Source: Nageia nagi
Lineage: Eukaryota; Pinophyta
Length of the DNA: 64,000 nt
Reading direction: 5' to 3'
Assembly: GCA_050084985.1 (NCBI GenBank)
Contig: JBITNC010000002.1
Coordinates: 23,312,001 to 23,376,000 of the forward strand
Below are positions 13,160-26,302 of this stretch, piece after piece (the stretch's first letter is position 1; every line of letters starts with the position of its first letter). Position numbers and translations under genes: made by a program. The notes under the pieces are model-generated. The model searched no databases, was not told the DNA's origin, and saw nothing but the letters and a program-made list of their open reading frames with translations.

Positions 13160-13845
13160 GTTACTACTCATCTTCCATAAGAGTGATCATATGTGAAGCT
13201 TTAGCTAAATTTTCACAGAGAAATTTACCCCTAATCAGCTTGGTTGGCTTAATTTCTATGTCATATTCCATTATTTTAGTGATCCAATTAGCTTTTCCTT
13301 CACCTAGATCTCCTTGTATAATATAATTTCTTACATCTAGATGGATAGTAAATATAAGGATTGTATTATGGGAGACATAATGTTTGAAACTTTTAAGTGC
13401 CTTTATAATGAAAAACACTTGCTTTTCAATAAATGAGTAATTTTATTGGTGTTGATGTAGTGTTTGAAAATGAAAGGTAATTGGGTGTTCTTCATTTTTA
13501 TCATCCTTTTATGCAAGAATTGCAGCAATGCTCTTATCTGCTCCATGTGCATACATGATGAAATCTTTTGATATATTAGGATTTTTAAGCACAAGAGCTT
13601 CTGTTATAGTATTTTTTATTCCTTTGAAGGCTAGTTTTACTTCATATGACTAGAAAAATACAACATCTTTCTTTAGCATTGAAGTTATTGGAGATACAAT
13701 TTCTAAAAAATTATTAATAAATCAAAATTGATTTGCCCAAGGAATGATTGTAAAGCCTTCTTGTTAGAAGGGAGTGGCAATGCTTTTATAGCTTTTACTC
13801 TATCTAGATCAATTGCTAGTCCCTCTTTTGAGACAATGTGGCTAA
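13160..13845 (-). pseudogene. Gypsy A: end of RT and Gypsy-type RNase H
   Basis: Upstream (minus) of this block the RT breaks off at the B insertion. It resumes here with the thumb/connection region. The RNase H part reads through 13403-13594 and 13164-13418 with SFKHYVSHNTILIFTIHLD, GEGKANWITKIMEYDIEIKP and a closing ASHMITLMEDE, the same as B at 20330-20580. This is the usual RNase H following RT in Gypsy elements, distinct from the extra RNase H upstream of RT. Confidence 0.78.
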
Positions 13846-13850
13846 GTAAC

Positions 13851-15726
13851 TATATTTTGTCAAAATAATACTCAAAATTTGGGTAACCTTACTATTCTTT
13901 ATTCTTTATTATTTCATTTGCCTTAGTGCCCAAAAGCTATGTATATAAGAGTACCTAGGAAACCACCATGCTTTTAGAGTCTTCATGTCTTGTATTGTTT
14001 AAACTTTTTCTTTTTTTCACTTTCTTATTCTTTAGAGTGTTGAGAATCATTTTGTAAATAAATCCATTTAGAAATTTGGTCTTTCTTCAATACCTAGGAA
14101 ATATGTAAATAAGGTCACTCATAGATTTTGTCAAAATGATTTGTTAAGTTTATATTCTTTTACTCTTTAATAATCAATAGTCCTAAATACCTGAAAATCA
14201 TGAAATCTTCTCCAAATGCACCCAAGAAGTCATGTATCAAGATTTATTAGAATCATATTTATCACCTTAGAGTCTCTAGGAATCATTAAAATGAAGGTCC
14301 AAGACTTGTATATATATGCAAAGTTCAACCTTCGAAAAATGCAAATAGAACCTAGAGATTTTAAAGCATGACATCATAATTATCAATCAGAGTAAGTAGG
14401 TCCCAAAATGGATAGTAGGTGCTACAAATTCTTGAAGATTGAAAATAGTGCTTAATAATTTAAGAGGATGACATCATACATTTTTGTAGAAATCAACGGG
14501 TCTCAAAGAAAATCAAAATGTAAATAGTGCCCAACAATTTTAGAGGATGATGTCATGCATTTTTGTAGAAATCAATGGGTCCCAAAAAAATTAGATCATC
14601 AACAAAGCTTGAAGGAAGAACATAGAGCCCATCGAGGGAGTAGAAGAGTAATGTATGAGAAAGAACACCTAGGTCCACTTCATCTTAAGTGTTTGATCCC
14701 TAGGGCTCTGTTAATGTGTTGACACCAACTCATTTCCACATAACAATGGTAGTTCTTCTTGATCTAAGCAAATATAATATCTACCAACCATCATTACTCT
14801 AATTATTAACATCCATAGTATACATCATCAAGATTGCATAGAAGTAGATGGAGGCTAATAAAATTGACAATCAAATCCTACCAAGCAAAGTGCAATCAAA
14901 TAACTATTCAATCTACCACAATGCTGCTTTCAATTGGTAATACTACTAAACTCAATCAACTATAGGGTTTTGAAAGGAGTAGTTAATGACATGTTAAAAA
15001 AATTGCATCTCTATGAACAAGGATGATTGAAAGTTACAAATCCCCAGAAGATCTAGAAAATCTAGATAGTTAATATTGATTTAAGCTTGTATATTATACA
15101 ATCTAGCATAGTTATAACATTTATGTAAATAACACTGTTGTAGTAGTTTCATTCAATACTAGTAATAATGTATGTTAATAAGATCCAACCTCCCAAAAAT
15201 AGAGAAAGTTGTATAAATAGATAAGTTTTAAAAGTTAGAAAGGTTGGAAATTCTAACAAATTTGCTTGATCTATAAGCAAAATTCACACATGATAATACA
15301 AATAGATAATACTTTTCCCTCTTGCAACAAAAGTGGCTATTATTTCTTTAGTGAATGTTATGTACAAAATGTTTACTTCAAATTGTAGCTATGCATTGTG
15401 GTTGTGAGACCCTAATTTTGAGGTAGTTTGCTATTCTTGATCTTGCATATGGATTGTCACCTATGCTGCAATGCTTGGGTTGTAAATTTCCCATTTTAGT
15501 TGTTCATTTATTTATCTCTTTCTTGTTCCTCTTTACCTTTTTATCTCTTTCCCATTACTTTTGACCTTAAACATAGATATGAGCTAACCTATAACCTAAA
15601 GATTGAATAGAAGATTTACATAAGCGTATTCCCACCACCTTCTATTCTTTCAAGGAACCTATTATTGCAGGAGGTGGAGAACACAACCAGACCAAACCCT
15701 TGAGGTTACATTATACAAATCAATAG
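13851..15726 (+). repeat. 5' LTR of Gypsy B
   Basis: It starts TATATTTTGTCAAAATAATA (the start is TGTATTCC in the other LTRs of the family, so it has mutated) and ends near ATCAATA at 15726. CRE-like octamers start at 14369, 14469 and 14538. TATA-like words are at 13942-13948 and about 14309-14317. Confidence 0.88.
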
Positions 15727-16113
15727 TAGACAAGTTCTATTTTTGGCATGCCTGATGGGATGCAAGTTAAATTGTATATTTAGTGAGCATTATTAGGCTT
15801 GATAACTTAATTAGATGGGTTATCAATTTGATCCTTAAAGATTATAAGGTTTTTGTGACCTTATTGGCAACTCTATTATCAACCAGTTATTTTTTTTTAA
15901 ACATTGGCACCTCTAAAATGCAAGCTAACTAGAAGTAATGCCAAAAATTCTCTAAGATAACCTAAGTTTCAAGAGCTATCACTTCCCTACAAGAGGACTA
16001 GATGAAAACTATCTCAGGTTGCATCACCTTTGATCCTCTTAAGAGCTACCCCTTTATCAGTTACATTTGACTCATTCCCAAAAAATCCTTCACCTCTTGT
16101 ACATCCTCCAAGT
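15727..16113 (+). other. Gypsy B leader and primer-binding region
   Basis: A 387-base leader lies between LTR and gag ATG (374 bases in A). I could not identify a convincing tRNA primer-binding site directly after the LTR. A TTGGCACCTCTAAAATG phrase at about 15905 and TTGGCAACTC at about 15865 recall the TGGCGCC-type PBS of Gypsy elements but sit too far from the LTR. Confidence 0.5.
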
Positions 16114-17800
16114 ATGGCTTAACCAGTAGATTTCCTTACCTAAAATAATAGTTATCCCTTGGTTGTAGCTGCTAATTCACCACCTATACCTTAAGAAACT
16201 TTTAAAGTTTTACCTAAGTATGATGGGTTTGAAAAGATGCCATATGAGCAATATCAAGATGCATCATTGCTAGCTTCAAGCTTTGATATCACTGATGAAA
16301 TTATGATGATAAGGCTATTGTCACATTCTTTTGAAGGCAAAGTAGCTAAATGGTTTAGGAATTTCACCCGCCAATCTATAAATTCATGGAAAGAGTTATG
16401 TTAGGTCTTGATTAAAAGATTTTTTATAGATGGTGATGATAGCACATTCCTTAACCTCATAGCATGTGTCAAAAGACATCCACATGAATCTATTGATGAT
16501 TTTAATATCAGATTTGAGAGAACATAGAAGTCCATACTAGCAAGGATAAGACCAACTAATGCTCAAGCTCTAGTATATCATTAAAAAAATTTCCTTCTTA
16601 ACCTTAATATGTTTATTTGTTATGTCAAGAGATACATTTCTAGATGTTTATTAGATGGCTAAAATTGTGGAACATACTTTGGTTTTCTTTAGTAAAATGT
16701 AGCTTAAAATGATCATGTTTATATTTCCTAATTTACCTCCTAAGCAAACTCCACAAATAAGTCATCCTAGAGTTCTCACCCTACCACCTCCTCCAAAACC
16801 TATTTTGCAAAATTAGCTACCATCATTACCTACTATTGCATCTATTAGTACTAGTACTAAACCCAAGTCTCAAGAAGAGGAAAGGATAAGGTAGTTGGAG
16901 ATAACTATTAGAAATCTATCCAACAAGCTCACTTTGCAAGAAAGGTAGAATCATGGTTTTAACTATAGAAGATATGATAATTAGAATCAACCAAGATTTT
17001 AACCTAAGGTCAATCAACCAAAATCGTCTAATCCTCCTAAAGCAATTGAGAATGTTGTTATGACCAATTCTATAGATGGTGCTTCTTCAAGCATTATGGA
17101 ATGGTGTCCACCATGTTTATCTCCTCATTTTCTAAATTCATGTGTAGTATATCAACATCAATATTTAGGGTTACATTTTGACCAAATTTTAGAACTTACT
17201 TCAGATCCTATTGCTGACCTCATAATGGTCAACTTTTGGGTAATGGGATTTGCTAGAGAATAAGCAAATTGTGTTCGAACTAGAGCAACTACTTCAGCAA
17301 CCCCATAGTGGCCTCAAGCCACTTAATAGTATCCATATTCCACTCAACATCAACCTAAACCTAAGAAATTTAAGACACCCTAAGCTCATCCTTATAACTA
17401 ATGACATCAAGTCCTATTTAATCTGGGTACTATTCCATTAAACTTGGGTACTAGTTCCTAGGGTGAAATGAACCCTGCTATAATAAGAAAAGAAGTCCTA
17501 AATAAGGAAATACCTAGCACATTGAGATATCCTTTTATCATTGATCATCATAAAGAGAAGGCTACTCAACACTTCAAAGCACATTAGCAAAATGAACCAA
17601 GTAAGTCTATCCCATATGCTTCATATAATGTTGTAGAAGAATTGAAGAAAACTCCTTCTAGAATGATAATATTCAATGCATTGTAGATACCAAGTAAATT
17701 AGGCCTTTTGCAAGAATATTTAAAGTTAAAAAGTAGTAAAAAAAGGACAAATAAAGAAAATCCTATCTATGCTATGTTTGAAGTTATCCCTTTAGCTTCA
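16114..17800 (+). pseudogene. Gypsy B: gag
   Basis: The ATG at 16114 is aligned with that of A (31920). The frame shows LPKYDGFEKMPYEQYQDASL, SFEGKVAKWFRNFT and HPHESIDDFNIRFERT, the retrotransposon gag (capsid) pattern. At 17060-17263 comes EWCPPCLSPHFLNSCVVYQH, a C-x2-C-x3-H-x4-C motif where a zinc knuckle would be expected. Stops are frequent from the third codon on. Gag would form the virus-like particle and bind RNA. Confidence 0.78.
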
Positions 17801-18140
17801 ATAGATGTAATTAGACCCCACATTTCTATTTATCCCTTAGATTAGAAGGCTAGGTAGTAAACAATTGCATGATTAATACTAGAACTACAATAACTATTAT
17901 TACAAAAGCTATTATAGATGAAATAAAATTGCACATCATAAGATGCATTAACGGGGTCATACAGTTGGATTCTTCCTTAGTAGATGTTGTTAGCAGTGTC
18001 AAAGGTGTTCAAATAACCTTGAATGCCTTCCCTGATATTAGTGTTGTCCAAGACATTATTATAGTTGATCTTCCACCTTTGTTTAGAATTTATCTTTTTA
18101 GAGAATTTATTGCAAAACTAGGAGGGTATCTAGCCTAAGA
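17801..18140 (+). pseudogene. Gypsy B: aspartic protease, active site lost
   Basis: The frame VNNCMINTRTTITIITKAI corresponds to VNNYMIDTGGLITVIPKVV in A. The catalytic D-T-G triad is N-T-R here, so the protease could not cleave. Downstream ALNAFPDISVVQDIIIVDLP keeps the family pattern. Weak alone, but secured by position and by A. Confidence 0.7.
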
Positions 18141-18417
18141 TAATCATCATCTTTTGCTTCCCTTTGAAAATAAATAGGTAAATATTCTAAATAAGGGCAT
18201 GAAAACTATCCATATCAAGAGGATCAATGAAGTAAATTGCATAAATGATACATAATCAATGGAAATATTTGAAAGTGATACACTAAGGGAATCACTATTG
18301 ATAATCAAAGTTCTATTAGCCAATGATCTAAGTTATCAAATCATAGATTCTAGCATGGGCAATTACTACCTATATGAAAAAGTTCAACCAATTTTTGTAA
18401 GTGTTGATAAAGAACAA

Positions 18418-18870
18418 GAGATATGGATGATGCATTTTAATGGTTCTTGATGTAGACATGGATGTGGAGCTAGAATCATACTCAAATCTCCCAAAGGGAT
18501 TACCAAAATATTCTCCTTCTGATTCACATGGGCCTGTACTAACAATGCTACTCAATATGAAGCCCTTTATTTAGGGTTATCTAAAGTAATGAATTTAGGT
18601 AATAGATGCCTAATGGTACATGGTGATTCTAAATTAGTCATCAAACAAGTTAGAAATCATATCAGTGCTAAGCACCATTATTTGAAGAACTATAGGAACA
18701 AAGTGTGGGACTTATTGGAATCATTCTTGGCCATCAATTTTGTATCTATTTCTAGGAAACACAACCAAATAGCTGATGCACTTGTTGGAAAAGGAGCATG
18801 TTATAACCCTGCATATCATAGAAGAGGAACTCTCAGAGTTATAGTGAAATATAGGCCTTTAATTCCTAAT
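18418..18870 (+). pseudogene. Gypsy B: extra RNase H located upstream of RT
   Basis: The frame reads MHFNGS, HGCGARIILKSPKG, FTWACTNNATQYEALYLGLS, CLMVHGDSKLVIKQVRNH, HHYLKNYRNKVWDLLESF and SRKHNQIADAL. These are the RNase H landmarks: DGS strand, EYEAL (Q here for E), GDS and ADAL, in the plant/archaeal-type form with no Gypsy connection domain. It lies before RT, whereas the second RNase H of Tat elements is, as I know it, placed after RT and the Gypsy RNase H. The same domain is in A at 29180-29660, so the order is not a local accident. Confidence 0.82.
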
Positions 18871-19269
18871 GTTGCAAACTTCTAGTAGGCATTTCACTCT
18901 AATGAGCATATTGTTAATTTCCTTATAGATGAAGTAGTGGATCACACTTTTAGTACTCAAGAAATGTTTGATTGTTTTCAAGAATTAGATGTCATTCAAC
19001 TAAGAAATAATGTAATACCAAAAGGAATACTCTCTTTTAAAAGACTATTTAATTCAGAAGATGTCCTAAAGGTAAAGTCTTTGGTCATGTCGAAGGAGAA
19101 TTATAGTGAGCTAGAGGTAGAACCCAATAAATTCATAAAAGTTGGTTTAGAATGCTCTAATGTAGAAAAGGTTACTATGTATTAGATTTATCATGAGTTT
19201 TCCTAAGTAATTTCTTGGAATTATGATGATCTCAAGACATATGACAATAATGTCATCCAACACATAATT
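18871..19269 (+). pseudogene. Gypsy B: linker between extra RNase H and RT
   Basis: About 110-130 codons with FSTQEMFDCFQELDVIQLRN and SWNYDDLKTYDNNVIQHIIE. The latter is the segment that commonly precedes RT in this type of Gypsy pol, so RT folding would begin just after it. Confidence 0.6.
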
Positions 19270-19900
19270 GAGCTTCAGCTAGATGCTAAACCATATAGGC
19301 AAAAGTAAAGACCTATAAATCCAAAAATAGAAAAAGATATGAAATAGGATTTAATAAAACTCCTTGATTAAAAAATAATTTTTCCAATTAAGCATTCTTC
19401 TTGGGTTACAAATTTAGTTCCTATAAGAAAGAAAAATAGAGAAATCAGACTTTGTGTTGATTTCAAAAATCTGAATAAAGTGTCACTAAAAGATAATTAT
19501 CCTCTCCCTCCTATGGAATGTATCCTACATACAGTAGCTAGAGCCTATTATTTTATAATGATATATGGCTATTCAATATTTAATTAGATTTGGGTAAAGG
19601 ATGAAGATCAATTTAAGATAGCATTTACGACTAAATGGGGCACATTTACTTTTCAAAGGATGCTATTTGGTTTTTCTAAGGTAGGAGCTACTTTTCAAAG
19701 AGCCATGGATCATGCATTTGGTGAGATAATTAACAAGATCATTTTGATTTATTTAGATGATATTACTATCTTCTATAGAAGTGGAAGTGATCATATAGAG
19801 AATTTAAAATTAGTCTTTGAAAAATACATGAAATTTGTCATTTGTATTAACCCAAAAAATTCAATTTTATGGTTAACCAAGGAAAGCTTCTTGGCCATAT
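19270..19900 (+). pseudogene. Gypsy B: reverse transcriptase
   Basis: The RT blocks run in order: KPYRQK...RPINPKIEKDMK, SSWVTNLVPIRKKNREIRLC with VDFKNLNK, NYPLPPMECILHTV, DQFKIAFTTKWGTFTFQRM, GATFQRAMDHAFGEIINKII and the catalytic LIYLDDITIF. YLDD is intact, but stops precede it (for example after IFN and in the N-terminal part). Confidence 0.88.
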
Positions 19901-20580
19901 TATTTTAAAGGAAAGGCTAGCAATTGATCTCAATAGAGTGAAAGCTATAGGGGCATTGCACTCCCATCTAACAAAAAGGCCTTATAGTCATTCCTTGGTC
20001 AGATCAATTTTATCAAGAAATTTATTAATAGTTTTTCAAGAATTGTATCATCAATCACTTCTATGCTTAAAAAGGATGCTAAATTTTCCGGATCATATGA
20101 AGCAAAGATAGCTTTCAAAGAAATAATGAAGGCTATAACTAAAGCTCTGATGCTTAAGAATCTTGATATGTCAAAAGATTTCATTATGTATGCATATGGA
20201 GCAAACAAGAGCATAGCTACAATTCTTGTACAGAAAGATGATAATAATGAGGAACACTCAATTTTCTTTCATAGCCAAACACTACATCAACATCAACATA
20301 GGTACTCATTTATTGAAAAGTAAGCATTTTCTATCATGAAAGGACTCAAAAAGTTCAAGCATTATATCTCCCATAATAGAATCCTTATATATACTATTCA
20401 TGTAGATGTAAGAAATTACATTATACAAGGAGATCTAGGTGAAGGAAAAGCTAGCTAGATTACTAAGATAATGGAATATGATATAGAAATCAAGCCAACC
20501 AAGCTGATCAAAGGTAGGATTCTACATCAAAATATGGGTCAAGTTTCACATATGATTGCTTTTATGGAATATGAATAGTA
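19901..20580 (+). pseudogene. Gypsy B: Gypsy-type RNase H
   Basis: It follows the RT thumb (KLLGHIILKERLAIDLNRVK). The RNase H reads DMSKDFIMYAYGANKSIATI, the degenerate form of D-A-S followed by a G-A-V strand, then HRYSFIEK and KKFKHYISHNRILIYTIHVD. This is the canonical Gypsy RNase H, second in this element. Confidence 0.8.
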
Positions 20581-20629
20581 ACTCAATCAAAAGAGTGATT
20601 GGATTAAGCAAATTATTATTTATTTTTAA

Positions 20630-21862
20630 ATGGGTAAGTGCCCTAAAGCTCTAGATAGATTCCAAAAAAGAAGGTTTAGGTTGCATACCCTTAAATTTGT
20701 TATGATAGATGATTGATTGTATAGAAGAAATTTTGATCAAATCCTTCTTAGTTGTGTGAATAAGGATGAATCCCAAAGGATATTGTATGAATTGCATTAT
20801 GAATTCTTTGGCAGGCACTATAGTGGACCAATTAGCAGAAAAGGTGTTACAAGTTGGATACTACTGGCCCACTATATTTCAAGAATAATTCAATATTACA
20901 TGAGAATGTGACAAATGTAATAGATTTATGGGAAAAAGAAGACAAGCTACCATGCCTCTCAAACTAGTGGTGGTGGATGAACCTTTTCAACAATGGGGTA
21001 TGGACTTTATTAGTGTCATAAACTCCAATTCCTTAGCTAGGCACAAATTTATTTTGATCGCTATAGACTACTTCATTAGATGGTCAGAAGCTATGCCATG
21101 CAAACATGCAGTTCAAGAAGCGATGATAGAAATGATTAAAAGGATAGTCACTCGCTTTAGAATCCCACAAACTATAGTGTTAGATAATAGTATGGTATTT
21201 ACAAGAGGCAATCTATCAAGATTTGTAGGTCAATGTGGAATATACTAGTTATTCTCTTCAAACTTGATCCAAATTATCAAGAGAGTAATAGGTTAGCTGA
21301 ATCGACTAACAAAAACTTGATCCAAATTATCAAGAGAACAATTGAAGGGAATCCCAAGCATTGGCATTCACAATTGGACTATGCATTATGGACTGATAGA
21401 ATTAGTATAAAATTAGCTATAAAGACATCCTTGTATGCATTAGTATATGGTAAAAGACTAGTATTGCTAATACACATGAAGTTACTAGCTTTGCAAATTT
21501 TGCAAGAAATGGAAAACCATGACTTTGAGCCATTACTATCCAGATATAATCAACTCCTAAAATTGGAGAAAGATCACAACAAAGCATATGAGTCATTCCA
21601 GCATCATCAAAATATCATCAAGAGATGGTTTGATAAGAAAAAGTCTTCCTTAGTGAAGTTTGAACTAGGTGACATTATTCTCAAATGGAATAAGGAAAGA
21701 ACAAAACCCAAGAGACACTAAAAATTTGACTCACTTTGGAGCAGGCCATATGTCATTAACTAGGCTATGCAAAATAATGCATTTAAGTTACAAGACATTG
21801 CCAGGTTCAAGGAATTACCTATTCCCATCAATGGAATATATTTAAAGCATTAGTAGGTTATG
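20630..21862 (+). pseudogene. Gypsy B: integrase
   Basis: 20717-20911 carries the zinc-binding N-terminus (LYELHYEFFGRHYSGPISRK, only partly conserved). 20928-21248 carries the core: EPFQQWGMDFISVI, DYFIRWSEAMPC, PQTIVLDNSMVFTRGNLSRF. 21233-21721 continues in another frame with NRLAESTNKNLIQIIKRTIE, WHSQLDYALW, TSLYALVYGKR and the C-terminal ELGDIILKWNKERTKPKRH. The last block overlaps in another frame, so there is a frameshift near 21240. No chromodomain was found after it. Confidence 0.86.
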
Positions 21863-22408
21863 AGGTAAAGTTGGATTCCCCTTAAGGCATTATATAGTGT
21901 AAACACTATAAATAAATTATTCTATAAATTTTTTTTACACAATTTTTAAAAAGAGTTAATAGCTTTTAATGATCAAATTTATTAGGAATTAATGTTGATG
22001 TGCCACCTAGTTGTCAACTTTAATTCAGCTTAGGTAGGAGTTAATGCTAATATGCTATCCAACTATAATTGAATTACATCGCATTTAAGGAAAGATTTTC
22101 TTAGATTTCATGAATCACCATACAAGTACAATAAATTAAAGCTAGTATGATTTGAAATTACCAATCCAATTTATGCTAGCTAAGTCCATATAGCATGTGG
22201 GTCTTGAGATCCTCAAGGAGTAATTGTCATTAATGGAAATATTATCAATCTTGGACAAATAAAACTCCTTCCATACTCTTAGTTCGACACTTAGCATATT
22301 TTGAGCACCCAAGTTTTAGAGCATTTAGAGTGAAGAAATCTTAGAGCTGAGTTATATTGAGAGAAAAGAGAAGTTACAGGACCTCTTACTACCCAAAATA
22401 CAATTTTA
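21863..22408 (+). other. Gypsy B spacer before the 3' ORF
   Basis: No coding pattern. The stretch keeps place and length relative to A (11351-11899). It may hold the signal by which the downstream ORF is expressed, but none was identified. Confidence 0.5.
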
Positions 22409-25400
22409 ATGATTACCACAAGTTCAAGAAAGGGAACGATTATCATGGCCACTTCTCAATCATCCTTTATAGCAGAAATAGAGAAACTCAACATTGACTT
22501 ACTTTCATTGCAAGACGAGTATCTCAAGAATGCACCTAGAGTGAACTGGATCGAAATGGGAGTGATTAGTCACATGGATACATGGAGAGCTAATCCTAGC
22601 CATGTTCTTTTGAAATTAAAGACTCCTAAAGTCCTCAAAAAAGGAAAATATCTTGTTCAATCTAGAAGAGATGTAATGATTGACTAGGGTTTGGCATATT
22701 ATGTGCCTTATGAGTCTTTCACATGCATTGAGCTTTTATACTCCTTAGCACACAAGCACCATCAAAAGGGGTATCAAATTAGCATGTATAAGGTCATTGA
22801 AGAGGAATATGCTATAGAAATTATGTTTGAAGCGATGTTGGACTACTCTTCGAATTCCATTGTCCAAGCATTTGCAGTTCTAGCTAACTAGACATTCCAT
22901 GCAAAAAAGCAAATTGATTTAAAAAAGGAGAAATTTGATTTCTATATCAATGAAGATGAGATGTTTAACTAGATTAGTGGAAGATACAAAGATAGCAAGA
23001 AATCAAAACTCTTGCCTAGCTATCAAATAGCTCTTTTTTAAAGAAGAAAAAATAGGTAAGTGTTATAGGCACTTGTAGTGATTCTGGGGAAGAAGATCCA
23101 AATAGAAGCAGATGAAGCCATGGTATGCATGGCATATAATATTTTGGAGGCCCATGTTTGATATGATTTCCTAGCCTTCATAATCAAAGAAATCAAGAGA
23201 TGCCTATTCAAGATAGAGAAGTCAAATTTCAAGCATTCTTTCTATCTCTGGTGGCTTTTCCTTCATCAAAATTTGGACAAGTTAGTAGAGGTAGGGTTCC
23301 CAATTGAGCCAACTAGCTCTAGTGATGCTTTGGTGCCAATTGATTTGATGGTACTAGTTTTGAGTTAATTACATGGGTCCTATTATGAGTTTATGAATAA
23401 ATTTTATGCCACCACAATAAAAATTGATTGGAAAATTCTCTAGTAGGCTATGCAAGAGCACAATGAGAGAATTACAAGGTGAAAATAAAATCAATGACTG
23501 ATACTTCTTAAAAGATCACATCATGATTATAAGGTATGGATATTTTGATAAACCATTCTTTTTGCCTAATTATGTTACCTCCTAATTATATTTAATGGAT
23601 ATGGGTAGGCAAATATATGCAATAGAAACTAAATATGAGGTTGGAGGGAATTTCAAGTCTATTGTAAATATACCAACATCTATAGAAAATTTCACTCTAT
23701 TAGAGATAGGATGTATAGAAAGCATCACTCAATTCAATGAACAAAATTTCAAATTGAATAAGGTGGAAACTGCATGGATGTATGACCCATCAGGGGAGAT
23801 GACCTAGTTAATAAGGACTACTAAGAAACATTTGATATTCATGCATGATAATAGGCCACTTATTGAGTATTTTGTAAATAAAATTAAGTAGGAGGTAGAG
23901 TTATACCTTGATTATGAATTTATGCTTTTAAATAAAGCTTGGATGGCTCTAGAGAGAATAAGAAAGTATAGAAACTAGGAGAATTAGAGGTAGGATTTTT
24001 CCCTCAACCCAAAGGTCCTCACCCAATTAACATATCCTGGGTAGGGTCCCAATAAAATTCATTATTTCATAAAATTTAGATTTGAATACACCACCAAAAT
24101 TCACCACATTGAAGGTGAATTATTTAAAAGTTTTAAATATGATAAATATTGGGAGGCAGAATATTTAAAGGATCCACTGCTAGAGTTGGGACAACCACTC
24201 CCTCATTTTTGTGGGATGGGAAACCTGCTATAGAGGAGAGGATAGTGTAGATAAGGCAAGTAGCTATCATTATTCAAGCTTCAAAGAAAAAAAAATAGGA
24301 TCCCTTGGATACCACCACTTCTTCTCAAGAATCTTTTTCTAAGAAGAAAAGAAAGATTCAAACTCTAGCTCAAAAGGAGCAAAAATTAGAGGAGGAAAGG
24401 CCCATAAAAAAGCCCTAATCAACCATAGCAAGGCCATAGTCACAACTAACTATCCTTTTACCTTTAGAGGTAATGGAAGAACTTTCAAGGGTGGTTATCC
24501 ATGAAAAAAAATTCTTGATCCTAAATAATTTAACCAACCATAAGATGCTAAAGCTGGTAGTACAAAATTGGCCTAGGAACAACAATAAGAGAAAACCTTG
24601 GTAGAAGAACAAAGCCAAATTCAACCAAGTGGGGAAAGTGTATTTGAGTCCAAAGAAGCAATGGCGATGGCACTTGGAAGAAGGTCAGGAGATTATGAGG
24701 ATGATGATGATGAGTTTAAGAAAAAGGACTCTAGCCTAATGGATGACCTTGAAGAAATATGTGAGGCAATGGAAGAGGTCAAGCCTAAACTAGAGGTCTA
24801 GTAATTAACTCCTCCCTAGCCACCTCAACTAATTTAGCAAGCAGAGACCCCTATTGCTGGTGAAATTGTTTCTATTTATTCTTTTACTCCAATTACCTCA
24901 TAAGAGGAAATAAAATCCATTTTTTCTACACAAATTATAGAGCCCATTGATTGGACAACTTTTGTAAATAAATCTCTTATGCTACCTGAGCAATAGTCAA
25001 GAATTTTGAGCAAAGTGATAGAGATAGGAGATATTAAAATTACACAGATGCCTTTCAAAGGACATCTGGAGCTAACTCCCATGGTTGTAATAAATGTAAA
25101 TATGCAAAGTGCACCAGCCATTGATTAGGCCAAATTCCTCTTCAACACCTCAATGGTAGTTAAGAAAAGTATTCAATCAATAGAGATCAAAATTGAAAAA
25201 TTGAATAAAAAAGTTAATCAATATAAGAAGAACTACTCCCTCAAGGATAAAACAATAGCCAAGTTGTAGAACAAAAATAAATATTTGATTATAAAGTTGG
25301 TGAAATATAAAATAGAATTTGATAAGAGCATGGTAACATCCAAAGAGCAACTAAACACTACCAATCAAATAATAAAAGAACTAAAAGCTTAGGTTGCAAT

Positions 25401-26302
25401 GGTAGATGCTCAAAAAATTAAGCAAATTGAGGTTGAGATGTAAAGTATTAATGCAATGAATAAGATTCTATCAGAAGATAATGCAAAGCTAGTATTGTTG
25501 ATGAAAAGTTTTAGAAAATCCTTGGTAGAGTAAGTTGGTGATAAAATGATAACATTATCTCAGTTGCACTTACTCAAGGAACAAGCAATCTAGGCCATTA
25601 AAGAATTTCATGCTCAATATGCTTTTCATAAGCAAACTCTAGACATATCTAGGAAAGTGTTAGAGAGGATGTAGGTATGATTGAGGATTCTAACTGAAAA
25701 AGAGTTTGCAATGGTCTCCCCAAGGCCTAAGTAGTCCTACTAGAAAAGGAATCAAAGAAATCTATGATCTCCAAGGCTTAATATTTAACATGGATCTAAA
25801 TAAACACTAGCTCATAATAGAACTAGGATTTGTTAATAAATTTTTTTATTCTTTAGTTGAAATAAAAGCTCCCAAAATATGGGAGGAGGAGAATGTACAA
25901 GGTAGTGTTACTAATTGGGTAGCTAATACCATTCAATTTTTGGAGCAATCTTTCTCTGAGATACAAATCTTAGATTTACAGTAAATAAATGAATTAGCAT
26001 AGAAAGCCATTGAAAAATTTTTGCATGGTGAAAAGTTAAACAATATCTTGGAAGGGTTCAAGTTAGATACTAAGAAGATCAAGCATTGCCTCATCCTCTT
26101 ACAACTTGATTATAAAGAATTGAATGAACTCAATAAAAAGATGTAGGCATTCCTGCCATAAGCTATGATGGTAGCAATTGAAACTACCACCAGATCTTCT
26201 TCAGGACTAGGACAAGTCATTGGAAGCAACAGTTGATAAGTTCTTTTCTCTAGTAGGTAGAGACCCCTAAGAGCTACCATAAGATTGTATTCCATTGAAA
26301 TA
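22409..26302 (+). pseudogene. Gypsy B: large unidentified 3' ORF
   Basis: The frame starts at ATG 22409 or 22445. The second (MATSQSSF) is the one best conserved with A. Blocks in order: AEIEKLNIDLLSLQDEYLKN and HMDTWRANPSHVL (22409-22687); YVPYESFTCIELLYSLAHKH (22691-22891); MVCMAYNILEAHV and YLWWLFLHQNLDKLVEVG (about 23100-23300); YEVGGNFKSIVNIP (23595-23807); an acidic patch DYEDDDDEFKKKDS (24690-24740); a coiled-coil-like region with KIEKLNKKVNQYKKNYSLKD (25180-25260) continuing to about 25670; and DCIPLK ending inside the LTR. Stops break it throughout. No known domain was recognised. Its length (about 1,300 codons) and conservation with A argue for a real element-encoded protein. Confidence 0.72.

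Noticed and set aside
15860-15920. TTGGCAACTC and TTGGCACCTC as primer-binding site of B
   Set aside because: They lie more than 130 bases after the LTR end, too far for a functional PBS.
22409-26302. Envelope-like protein as function of the 3' ORF
   Set aside because: Position fits env-like ORFs of some plant Gypsy elements, but no signal peptide, membrane segment or cleavage pattern could be seen.
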